Notes under the pieces: model-generated
What the model was told of the DNA's origin: nothing
Seen by the model: only the letters and a program-made list of their open reading frames with translations
Database searches by the model: none
Shown: in pieces, positions 53,431 through 63,775 of the stretch
How the letters are laid out: each line of letters begins with the position of its first letter
Numbering within the stretch: position 1 is the stretch's first letter
Program-made: the position numbers and the translations under genes
Assembly (NCBI GenBank): GCA_023525975.1
Contig: CM042021.1
Span: forward strand, 106,561,501 to 106,625,500
Length of the DNA stretch: 64,000 nucleotides
Direction of reading: 5' to 3'
Origin: Smallanthus sonchifolius
Taxonomy: Eukaryota; Streptophyta; Magnoliopsida; Asterales; Asteraceae

Positions 53431-54130
53431 TCAGGAAAAATCTTGGATGCATCTTCTATAATAGGCAGCTAACCCCAAGAAACTTCTAACTTCTGATGGG
53501 TTCATAGGTGGAGACCATTTCATTACAACATCTACCTTTGCTGGTTCTACCGAGATGCCTTCTGCATTTACAACATGGCACAGAAATTGAACTTCTCTCA
53601 ACCAGAATGCACATTTTGAGAACTTTGCGTACAATTTCTCCTTTCGTAAAGTACTAAGTACTTCATGAAGACGTTGTGCAAGTTCTTCTTCACTTTTTGA
53701 ATAAATCAAAATGCCATCAATGAAGAAAATAACGAATTTTTCTAACATTGGCCGACATTCGTCACTCCAAAAGGCATCACCACAAATTCATAATGTCCGT
53801 AACGAGTTATGAATGCTGTCTTAGGCACATCCGCTTCTCATTCCTTGACTTGGTGATAACCGGATCTTAAGTCAATTTTAGAAAACCAACTGGATCTTTG
53901 CAATTGATCAAAAAAATCATCAATTCTAGGTAAAGGATACCTATTCTTGATAGTCAGTTTGTTCAATTCACGGTAGTCTATACACATTTTCATACTACCG
54001 TTTTTCTTCTTCACGAACAGAATTGGTGCACCCCAAGGGGATACACTAGGGCGTATAAACCCCTTGTCCAGCAATTCTTGCAATTGTGACATAAATTCCT
54101 TCATTTATGTCGGTGCTAACCGGTATGGAG
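53431..54130 (-). pseudogene. Gypsy-C reverse transcriptase
   Basis: The first part (54104-53838) has ELLDKGFIRPSVSPWGAPIL, CIDYRELNKLTIKNRYP and FSKIDLRSGYHQVKE, with the first catalytic Asp kept. The second part (53748-53431) has FVIFFIDGILIYSKS and AFWLREVQFLCHVV. The usual FIDDIL box is FIDGIL, so one of the two paired catalytic Asp residues is Gly. About 90 bases between the parts contain a frame change. Confidence 0.92.
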
Positions 54131-54235
54131 CCTTAGCTACCGGCTTAGCGTCAGGAATTAAATCTAGTTTGAACTCGATTTCTCTTTCAGGTGGAGCACG
54201 TGGAAGATCGTTTGGAAATACTTCTGGGAATTCTT

Positions 54236-54740
54236 TTACCACCGCGGAACTTGACCCAGTTCCCTCCCTTTCATTTTTACGTCAACTACGTAGGCTAAGA
54301 AGGCTTGGTGACCTTGTCTCATGTAGCTACTTATTTTGGCCATTGTACATAACGTAATCTGGTTCCGTCGTTCGACAATGTCACTAACTTCCTTTCTTGT
54401 AGACGTCTTGAATTGCATGATCTTTTGGTTGCATATAATCGTTGCAACATGTGAACATAACCAGTTCATTCCAATGATCACATCGAATTCTTGCATTGGC
54501 ATCGGGATTAAGTCAACGAGATATTCTTCTCCTTCTATCAGTAGTCGGCAATCTCAACATATTTCAGTTTCTACGCAGTTTTGATCACTCGCGATTTCAA
54601 CCTCTAATGCCTTAGCCAACTTACTTCTATTGATGTTTTTAGTGTTTGCATATTTTAACGAAATAAACGATCGACTAGCTCCAGTATCGAATAAAACACA
54701 AGCAAGTAGGGAATTCAAGAAGAATGTACCTGATACGACG
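54236..54740 (-). pseudogene. Gypsy-C protease
   Basis: VLFDTGASRSFIS at about 54660-54700 (D-T-G active site) and, after a stop, FDVIIGMNWLCSH at about 54460-54495 (usual IIGMDWL). A stop in the middle (near 54554) splits it. Confidence 0.88.
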
Positions 54741-55933
54741 TCAGGAACATCTTTCGCTTCCTCTGTAGTTATCTGAAAAGCCCTACCCCTTGGCTTAGGA
54801 GCCTCGATCCTCTTAACTTCATTCTCTGCTACTCTAGACCCTTCTCCGGTCTTCTCATTCTGAGATTTTAGCTCAGGACATTCCCTGCTAAAGTGTCCTG
54901 GCTTATAGCAGTTATAGCATAACCTTGTTCCACTCATACACTGCAGTGTAGTGTGTCCCGCCTTTCCACATTTGTTACAATTAAGAGGTTTAAACCAGCA
55001 CTCTCCCGAATGCCATTTTCCACAAGTCTTGTAGTCATGTACTCCTTTTCTTGGGGAGGAATTGCCTCCTGGTTTTGTAAACCTAAACATCTTAAGAGGC
55101 ATAGGATAAGAATAACTCTCTCCTTTCCTCTTTCCGTCTCTCTCTGCTTGTCTCTTGAGCTCAGTCTCTCGCTCTCATCAATCAATTCTTCCAAGTTCGC
55201 ACACTTGGATGGATGAATAAACTCTCTGATTTCTGTTTTCAAAACAAGATGGTATCTCGTCATCTATATTTCCGGGGTTGTTAATAAAGCCGAACAAAAT
55301 ATGGCTTTGTCAAAGAAGATCCCTGTAATCTCATCTACTGATTCTTTCGTTTGACGGAGTTGAAGAAACTCTTTAGTGGTTCTTTCAATTGTCGCTCGAG
55401 GGCGATAATGTTTCAGGAAGAGATCCTTAAACTCTTCCCACCTCATCTCCTTGATTCTGTCTCTCCCTTTCTCTCTCTTCACTACTCCCCACCAATCATC
55501 AGCTCGTTCTTTTAGGTGATTGGTGGCGAAGGTAACCTCATCTTATTTTTCATAGTGACATGTATCAAAAGTTGTTTCTATTGAAGCAATCCACTTTGAC
55601 TTTCTAATGGATTAACAGCTCCCTTAAACTCCATCGGTTTGCATGTCATGAAATCCTTATACATGCAAGGAGTTGATTTCGTATCTACTTCTGGATTTCC
55701 TCCTTCTCCGTTATGAGTAATGTCTTTATGATTTTCAAACCAACTTTCTAATGAGCTTTGTAGTTCTGCTTGTAAAATCGGAAAATTTGCATCAAAAGCC
55801 TTCCCTACTTCTAATGCGATTTGTTTTCGGATGTTTTCTGGAACTTTTTCAATTTCGTTGTCATCATGTAGGGGAGATGCAGCTTCCCGTGGCTTCCTTC
55901 ATCACGTATCTCATCATTCTGATGTTCAGCCAT
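54741..55933 (-). pseudogene. Gypsy-C gag
   Basis: It starts at a Met at 55933 (QNDEIRDEGSHG). The capsid core is seen at 55264-55530 (DEVTFATNHLKERADDWWGV, EEFKDLFLKHYRPRA, SVDEITGIFFDKAIF) and then RYHLVLKTEIREFIHPSKCA. Two knuckles, CNKCGKAGHTTLQC and CYNCYKPGHFSREC (about 54880-55000), are complete CX2CX4HX4C motifs. Stops and frame changes near 55264, 55090 and 55560-55900 disable it. Confidence 0.9.
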
Positions 55934-56431
55934 CGTTTGTTGATACATGAATTTCGTTTAATCTCTCGTTCGTTCACCCTAATCATAGTCTAGAGTTTTA
56001 CACTACAGGCCTTTTATTAGTTTAACCCTATTCAAGTACTCTAGGGTTTTACATAAGGTTCCATCTATGCATTTTACACATATGCACATTCATTCATGCA
56101 CTTTAATCATGTGTAATCACATTTATAGCTTATTATATGTTGACATAAGTTATCATATGACGTTTGCGATATCATGATGGTCCCATACATTAATTCTCAT
56201 ACTGGCCAGGTATGAGGTAATGTATGTTATAGATCATGATACTCCCAACTATCATATGGAGCTTATCTAGTACAAAATTCAGCCCACGTATACTCACACT
56301 TTTATATTTAAGCACTAGAATTTAAACATACCTGCTTCCTTGGACGACCTCGGATTGAATCCCTATTTATATCATGATCACTTACGGTTTGAGTTCAAGT
56401 ATCATTTCGATACTCAAATCCCTCAAAGCGT

Positions 56432-56449
56432 GCTCTGTTACCAAATAAT
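56432..56449 (-). other. Gypsy-C primer site next to the right LTR, degraded
   Basis: The minus strand reads TTTGGTAACAGAGCA next to the LTR; the usual TGGTATCAGAGC has one change, and about four extra bases separate it from the LTR end. Confidence 0.7.
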
Positions 56450-58486
56450 TGAAACACCCTACTTATTTCTTATTTTATCAGAGTTTTATAATGCGGAAAA
56501 ACGGGTCGCAGATTTTTCAAAACCTTGCCACTAAAGTGACACATGTGTATTTCTTTTAAAATATTTGTTTTTACATAAGATGTTACATTTACATCATATT
56601 ACATAGGGATTTTTCAACTCTGATAGCTCTGTCCTCAGGAAGCTTCATTCCATGTGCTTTTTTTTCCTGCAGTGTTTGGAAAATGTTTTTGAATTAGCTT
56701 ACGCTAAGTGAGTACACTACTTTGTTCATTTTATTATGAACCCTTTAGGTTTTTATTATTGTTCAAGTTTCTCGGGCTCTCGGCGCCCCCGTGACCATCT
56801 CCGGACGTACCTCCAGTCATGTCATTCGTATATTTTATGGGTGTGCTAACCACCTCATGACCATCTTCGGACGTAACTCCGATCATAGTATTGGCAAGGT
56901 TTTTATACTCGGCAGTATAGACCCCTTGCATTTGTCACGAAGACTCATTTGCCACGAAGCCTCATTCATTTCTTAGCCCCGTAGGCTTTAATCTTTAGTT
57001 TTCTTCTTTTTTATTTTATTGAGATCCACCTTATTGGCTAGGTATGTCTTTTCATTTGGGACCTTCAGTATCTTAGACTCACAGCTTCCCAAATGTATCA
57101 AGCTTTAGTTTTCATTTCACGTATATGCTTGATTTATTTCCTAACTAGTCCTCACCTTAAAACTTACTAAAAGGGTTTATGTATAGGAAGTACCAGCAGC
57201 GTATCCACCACCCTTTTAACACTTCTTGAGTACTCCGTTATTCCATTTTAGGGTTTAGACTCGTTCCATCATACTCATTCATATTTGCATGTATCATCAT
57301 GCATTCACGTATTCATATTCATCATGCATTCACATATTCATGCATTCAATTTTATCACATATTCATACTCATCATGTTTTGTAAGCTAGGGTGATTATCC
57401 TTCCAGAGCAGTACCACCAACAGAGATGTTTCCAGGAAAGAATGACTAGTCCGTGAGAGATTTGTACACCGCTCTTTCCTTAGACAGAACATTCTGTTTT
57501 TCAGATAACTCCATACCGGTCGGAAGATCGCCCGTTCGTTTATCATATCTTTCCATCATTGTCTTTTAGTCTATACCCCTAAACATTTATAATGGTTTCG
57601 CCACGAAGCATCAAAGAGCTTTATATATAGGAAGTACCAGCGGCGTATCCACCACCCATTGGATACGTCGTGGCTACTCCATTATTCCCGTTTAGTGTTT
57701 AGACTAACCCTTCATTACCCCATACCCTTCTCTTACACATAGCATATAACACATATCATTTAGTCACGTAATTCACATAATCATGTCTAGGATACGGGTC
57801 CAGTGTACTTACTATAACTTCGGGTCGTTTCCTACACTCGTTCCTCGCTTAAATGCTTCCTCCGAATACGAACCGCACTCGCAGCGTACCGCACTCTCAC
57901 ATTAACGTGTCGTAATAGCTTCTTAATTCTTCTTTAGAGAGTGTGTGTGATGTGTGGTGTTTGTGTGTGTTGTTTCTCATTTGAACGGCTTCAAGAATCA
58001 ATTTATCGGCAAATTTCTTAGCCCGTAACGGACCGTTACCACTGGTGACGGTCCGTTACCGTTTTCTTGGCATCCAAGCACTTTCTAACCACGTAACGGA
58101 CCGTCACGGCCCATGACGTCCGTCATGACTTTAGGGTGGGATGAGTCAGTGATATGTGGCGTAAAACGGTGAGTTTTCGCGATTTTACGACGTAACGGAC
58201 CGTCACGGCCGGTGACGGTCCGTTATGGCTTTTGACACCCGTGACGGACCGTTACACATGGTGATGATCCGTTATGACTCCATTTTCAAATTCTTCTCGC
58301 TGAGGCACCCAAGTTTCATATATTCAGGCTTTCGTAACTCAATTTCTAGCCTGGTATATGCTTATGGGAAGTTTTGAGCTATTTCCGATCGAATCGCTTT
58401 TCCGTTTTCGGGTGCGGTTACATTCTAGCGTCGCGTTTCTTAGCCGACACGTGTCCTAACTTATTTTATTAGTTTGGGATGTTACA
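56450..58486 (-). repeat. Gypsy-C 5' LTR (right copy)
   Basis: 2037 bp with ends TGAAACACCC and GATGTTACA. It carries four palindrome modules (58023-58278), a degraded TATA region near 58001-58010, and two copies of the 66 bp repeat. Confidence 0.93.
58023..58278 (-). promoter_or_regulatory. CGGWCCG palindrome pairs in Gypsy-C U3 (right LTR)
   Basis: Four modules correspond one-to-one with those at 50971-51232. The CGTAACGGACCGTCACGGCC type at about 58192 is intact here but mutated in the middle LTR. Confidence 0.85.
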
Positions 58487-58711
58487 GTTTCCCTTTAATT
58501 GGTATATAAATGTTTAAAGGTTACGTCTCGGCCCCTCTTTTTTCCCTTTTACGCGTACCGACCTCAAACCCTCTTTAGGCGACTGACCCTGTCAATTCAT
58601 GCCTTTAAAACGTCCTATGCATGACAAACCTTGCTCCTTATTTATTTAAATAGAAACTCGGGTTACTCCCTAACCCGAACTCTTAACTTCTTAGATTTTC
58701 GGGATGTTACA
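58487..58711 (-). mobile_element. Remnant of an LTR end
   Basis: The right edge CGGGATGTTACA, read on the minus strand as TGTAACATCCCG, is a typical plant Gypsy LTR start. It may be the far end of copy B, separated by the Gypsy-C array, or a different LTR. Confidence 0.45.
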
Positions 58712-60109
58712 AAATTAATGCTTGGATAATGCTTATTCAATTTTTGGCTAGATTGTAAACGAGTCGGCCGGCTCGGTTCAGTTTGTAAATGAACCAAGCA
58801 CGAGCAAAGGTCCGCTCGGTTCAGCTCGGCTCGTGAACAGCCCTACCCTCCACTGATGTGGGATGGAGGGACATTCAACAAAATTGTCGAGAGGCAGGGG
58901 CGGCCCTGAGAGTGTGCCGTGTGAGCGACCGCTCAGGGCCCGAATATCCGACGAGAAGAGCAGTTACCATAGCATGTTTTTGTGTCGTGACTCTTCAGGT
59001 TTTCATCACTAGAGTAGTTATACGAAGAGAAAAGGGTTAAAATTATGATGAAGTTTTTTTTGACGTCGGAAGCGACGGCGGCAAGCAACGGCGACAGCTG
59101 TAAAAGTGATTATTTTGGTTTATGTAAAAACTAAAAGGGGAAGAAATGAAGAGGAAAGAAGAAGGCTCCAGTTTCAATAGGTCTTTTGGGTTTTTACATA
59201 AGTATATCTATTAGTTTATTATTATTTTATTTTTTAAAGGTTTGTAAAGTAGAAAGAGAAAAGATGTATGTAACTCTACAATAATTAATCATTATAATAG
59301 TTGTATCTTTTTTAGTAGGTCTCGGGTTCGAGTTCATGTGGTTACAACTCATAGGAAAAGACATGCATGACTTACAGAAAACACTCAGACTACTCCCGAA
59401 AAAAGTAGGGATTTAAAAAAGTCGTCTAAAAAAAACTATTTGGCAAGATAAAAGTTATTTGATTATTAAACTGAGAAAATAGGACAAAACTTATAAAGTT
59501 TCCGCTTCTATACATTTTAAATTTTATTTGTTTTAGCTTTTAATAATATTTAGGTATTTTATTTTATTATTGCATGCTTGTATTAATTTATGATTGTATT
59601 TGTCTAATAGTTTATTACTTCATTTGTTTTTTATATTTATTTTGGTATATATTTATTTGTGTGTCATATTTATGTTTTTTATGATTTTTGAAAAATCAAT
59701 TTTATAACGTTTTTAAGTTATAAAAGTTTTATCGATTTGTAGTAAATTTTAACATTTAAGCTAGTTCTAAATAGATTGATAAAAAAATTAATTGATGTAG
59801 ACAAGGCAATGTAAAAATAATATAACTACTACGACACTCCAGAAAAAAAAGTTCTGGTTTCTGAGTAGAATGGACGCCAACATGAGATAAGAGATGGAAA
59901 GGATGTCGGCACGCCGTAAGAGATGAAATGGACGCTGACGGATAAGTTAATAAAATGTGAAAACTCAATTAAGCAATAACATATTCTAGAGAGGACGCAA
60001 TAAGTTAGATTTTTTTAAAATACAATAACATGTTATAGAGGGCCTGATTAACTCAATTAAGTTTAAAACAATAAAACACAATATGTCAATAACATCATCA
60101 ATCGATCGA
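58712..60109. other. Intergenic A+T-rich DNA with hAT-like termini
   Basis: GTAGGGCTGTTCACGAGCC, on the minus strand around 58828-58846, and CAGGGGCGGCCCTGA at about 58896 resemble hAT-type terminal sequences, facing opposite ways. Nothing else with coding potential is seen. A box-B-like GGTTCGAGTTC at 59328 hints at an old SINE, without a clear A box. Confidence 0.45.
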
Positions 60110-60986
60110 CCCCTGCACCATTCTAAGTCGAAGTTCGATAGTCGCTAGTTGCCTCCACACCATGCTAAATCACGAGTTTGTACAGAACTCCAACCTCATG
60201 GAATATGTGATGGGAGGTTGGAAGTTCACATACAAATCATAGCACGGAGAAAAGTTAAAGCAAGATCGATTAAGCATTCGTCTGCTCCAAGTTTTGGAAT
60301 AACTAGCCGGAAACCACCTTCACTACCCCCCCTAGGGATTTGTCGGACCACAGCCTGATAATTCTAATTACCTCTTCCTAGAACTTTGGTCCAATTCCCT
60401 TTAAGGTTTTTAATTCCAAACCGGGCTTTGAACTGGTTGTTCTTTCCTATGCTTCCAATGTTATTTTATACTTGGCATGTTGATAGATGTCTTGCAGAAA
60501 AACTTAAATGTATCAAAGCGGCCATTAAAGGGTGGCTAAATTTAGAGAAATACATGGTAGACATGGAGCTAAATGATTTGAATGCTCAACTAGAGTTAAG
60601 GGATCTGAGGAAGAAAGCAAGGGTAAAATGGGCAATGCAGGTTGACGAAAACACAACATACTTTCACAGGATCATTAAAAACAAAATGTGCAAAAACCGG
60701 ATGAACGGTTTGATGATCCAGGCCGGGTGCATGGTGCACTGAGCCGAAGCGCATAAAGACAAAGGTTCATAACTTCTTTAAAAACAAGTTCTTTGACCCA
60801 ATTCCGAACAGGCCGACTTTTCAATGCCAACACCTGAAATAGATACAAAGAAGTGATGGTGACGGACTTATTGCCCCATTCTACATTAAAGAAGTGAAGG
60901 ATGCAGTGTGGGAATGAGGGAAGATCGTGCTCAGGGGCCGGACGACTTTAATTTCACCTTTCTCAAACACTTTTGGGGGGCTTTTT
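60110..60986 (+). pseudogene. L1-type LINE ORF2 fragment: endonuclease end and RT start
   Basis: In shifting frames the plus strand spells MGGWKFTYKS and GEKL-KQDR (AP endonuclease core), DHSLIIL (endonuclease catalytic end, at 60347), NFGPIPFKVFN, then the spacer helix with KARVKWAMQVDENTTYFHRI and NRMNGLMIQAG, and finally a GPDDFNFTFLKHFW-type start of RT near 60935-60975. This is the order in plant L1 LINEs, with many stops and frame shifts. Both the 5' part and any poly(A) tail are missing or interrupted. It resumes at 63457 after the solo LTR. Confidence 0.88.
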
Positions 60987-61910
60987 TGTAACATCCGTGA
61001 CTTTTTCATGTAATATTTTATTTCATTTCGCACTTTAATAACATTTATGACCGCCATATCATTTCAATCTCGTTATCTCGTGTGTGTTGTCGTGCCAATT
61101 ATTATTACAAACGTGCGACGATCCGGAGTTTTAAGATTTGCATTTTATACATTCACAAATTATATATATATACATATTATATTATTATAGATAATACGTT
61201 AATAAAAATGTGATTTTATATTTGTTTTATATAAAGGAATAACAATGAAACAAATAATATATATACATGTTTTTTTTTCTTTTTTTTTTGATAGTATAAC
61301 TTACTAAAATTGAGAAAAAGGAATGAATTAAGCCTTTGAGCCCTTTTTTAACACTTGAACACCCTCGTTAGACATTGAACCCTTAGTTTGAAAACCACCC
61401 CCCCCCTAACTTGGACCATGGAACAAGAAAGAAGAACAAGTTTGACTTGAAAAAGTCAAAACCCATTTTCACCCTCCTATTTCCACCGAATTAGCAACCA
61501 AAACTCAATTATTTTGAATCATGAATATTCAAGATCGTGTATTAATTACGTATCAATCCCCAATTTGGAATGTCACGTAAATGGAGATGAGATTTGCAAA
61601 ATCACCTAAATCAATCCCTAATCTCGCGAATCTCGTCCCTTAACAGCCGTAAACGCGTACAAATTTACCTCTTTATATACCTAACTCGTTCACAACTCGT
61701 AAACATCCACGAATTCGAAATTCTTCTTTGCTTTCTCCCTCTTGGGTGCACTCGTTTCTGCAGCCCTGTGGTTCGATTTTTCTTGCCCGGTGAGTTTAAA
61801 ATTGGGGGAGGGGCTGATTGTGAAGGAAAGATGGGAAGGAAGGACTAGAGGCTTGATTTCTTTTTCTTTATTCCTTTCTGGTGTTTTAAAAGGAATGTGG
61901 TGTTTGATCC

Positions 61911-61958
61911 AGTGGTTGATGCCTACACTAACAACTGGCAGGTCGCTGGTTCAATCCC
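61911..61958 (+). promoter_or_regulatory. tRNA-like Pol III A/B-box pair inside the solo LTR
   Basis: AGTGGTTGATGCC (A-box-like) and GGTTCAATCCC (matches the GGTTCRANYCC box B) are 37 bp apart start-to-start. They may be part of a SINE-like remnant or a tRNA-derived module. No full tRNA fold is visible. Confidence 0.5.
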
Positions 61959-62874
61959 AGCCTGCGCAGTTTTCTTTCCTTATTTTATTATTTTAATGTT
62001 TTGCTACCTTGTTACCCTCACACACATATATATATATATATATTACGAGGAAAAAAAACTATTATATTTTTAAATGAATATAAGTATAAATGTAGTCGTT
62101 TTATTCTAACGTCATGAATTTTTTTAACCCAAACCCCTTTAAACGACTTAATCTATAAAATATTATTACGTTTGGTTAGTGTTACTAATTTTTTTTTTAA
62201 AATATTTCTTTATTTAAAGGAATATTTATCACATTATTACCTACACAAATAATATTAATATCAATATAAATAGTTCTTGTTAATCAAATTAATCTTACAA
62301 AATTGGATATTTTTTTTGCTTAACTAATTTATTTATTTCAAATTATATCTTTATATTATTATTTTATAAAATTACGAATGTGGCATTAAACTAAAATGAA
62401 TATATTTGATACTTAACGTCAAGTCTTTTTTTTAAATAAAAATTTATAAAACATTAGTACATGTAATTGCATCGTTAAGATCCAAATCTCTAAATAAATT
62501 CGTTCAATTGTTCGTTGCAATCCCTAAAGTACCAAGTCATTTCATCCCTATTCCTTTAATGGTTTCCCTATGCTAAATCACATATCTTATTTATTTAGGG
62601 CGTTGTTAAACCGGTTTGCTCGTTCTCCCGTTCTAGTTCAAGTTAAAGACTTAATATCAAGGTGAGATTCATAGCCCATTTTTCCTTTTTACTTTTGGGG
62701 GAAACATGTATACATATGTCTTGATAACTTAACCTTTTTATCAAAACATATTCTTAAACAAGTAATTTCATTTATGTGCTTGATATTTGAACACTATAAT
62801 AAGGTTGCAATCATTAACTTGTTCATAAGCCTAAGGAAGTACTAGTATGGCCATATAGGGGAAACCGATATAAC

Positions 62875-63074
62875 AACGGCATAATCTTTGGGATTGTGGA
62901 TGCAATAACATTTTAACGGCACAATCTCTTGTATTGTCGATGTAATAACATTTCAACGACACAATCTTTGGGATTGTGGATGTAATAACATTTTAACGGC
63001 ACAATCTTTGAGATTGTGGATGCAATAACATTTCAACGGCACAATATTTGGGATTGTGGATGCATATAACATTA
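62875..63074 (+). repeat. 40 bp tandem repeat, five copies
   Basis: Units start at 62875, 62915, 62955, 62995 and 63035, exactly 40 bp apart. Each contains CACAATCTTTGGGATTGTG, a short inverted repeat, and then ATGCAATAACATTT. It lies in the R-U5 part of the solo LTR. Confidence 0.93.
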
Positions 63075-63456
63075 AGGGTTGATTGCAATAAATTTTGTGT
63101 TAATATGTTTGCACATTTGATTGAACTTGTATTGAATTTGTTTATATCTTTTCATGCCAACTTATTTTAATGACTTATAAAACCTATGTTTCTCACTAAC
63201 TTTATGATGACAGTTTACCTTACATGTTTCAGGAAATGACAACTAGGACGTTGAAGGATCACATAGGAATGCTCTTGTACTTAGCTAATAAATTTGAACA
63301 GTATTACTTTTGATGTTTTTTTGTTTTATTGAAACAAGTGATGACATTAATTATGAAATTTAATAAATTATGTGATGCTTTAGCATTTGTCTTTATACCT
63401 TGTGCTATAAACTAAATGTGTGACACATCGCGTTTCCGCATTGGCGGGGTGTGACA

Positions 63457-63775
63457 TTTTTTAACAAGATTTTTACAAGATTCTAACCTAATTTTATGCT
63501 ACCGGTTCTATCAGCTCGGGATGTGGATTCTTCTTCATTACCCTAATTCCGAAAATCATTGATCCTGAATCGTTGGATGAATATCACCCCATGAACTAAA
63601 TTGGATGCACCAGCAAGGTGATTTCCAAGGTTTTGGCCAACAAACTGAAACTCGTTAATTGGCTATGTTATCTCTGACATTCAATCAGCTTTTATAGCTG
63701 GGTGTGAACGCATTTCCCGTCTGTGATCTAGAATCATTTCTATCACTCTGGAAGCTAGCATCAACAATGTTTTCA
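63457..63775 (+). pseudogene. L1-type LINE reverse transcriptase, continued
   Basis: The codons spell GCGFFFITLIPKIIDPESLD, then IGCTSKVISKVLANKLKLVN, followed by SAFIAG-type codons. These are RT blocks of plant L1 LINEs (the ITLIPK..DY and GCxYKxxSKVLANRL motifs). Stops are present. It ends near 63770, where a CCGG-rich insertion begins. Confidence 0.88.

Larger units (their letters stand above)
48176..58486 (-). mobile_element. Gypsy-C tandem array: LTR-internal-LTR-partial internal
   Basis: On the minus strand the order is 5' LTR (58486-56450), internal region (56449-51435) with gag through chromodomain, a shared LTR (51434-49304), then a second leader and gag (49303 to about 48176) that stops abruptly. 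This order does not arise by simple insertion and points to unequal recombination between copies. The element is a chromovirus of the same broad type as Gypsy-B, and its LTRs carry the same palindrome pairs. A TSD cannot be checked, because the left end is truncated. Confidence 0.9.
60987..63456 (+). mobile_element. Solo LTR inserted in the LINE
   Basis: It starts TGTAACATCC and ends GGCGGGGTGTGACA, with TSD TTTTT on either side (60982-60986, 63457-63461). The LINE reads on across it. About 2470 bp without coding domains. It holds a tRNA-like A/B-box pair near 61911-61958 and a 40 bp tandem repeat near the 3' end. The end sequence matches the solo LTR at 1619-4392 and the Gypsy LTR ends. The TSD is a homopolymer, so slightly weaker evidence than elsewhere. 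Confidence 0.85.

Noticed and set aside
59310..59345. GGTTCGAGTTC SINE-like box B
   Set aside because: One mismatch from consensus, and no A box or tail typical of a SINE was found; kept only as a hint.
58896..60050. Complete hAT MITE from CAGGGGCGGCCCTGA
   Set aside because: Only one terminus could be found; no matching inverted end or TSD within the window.
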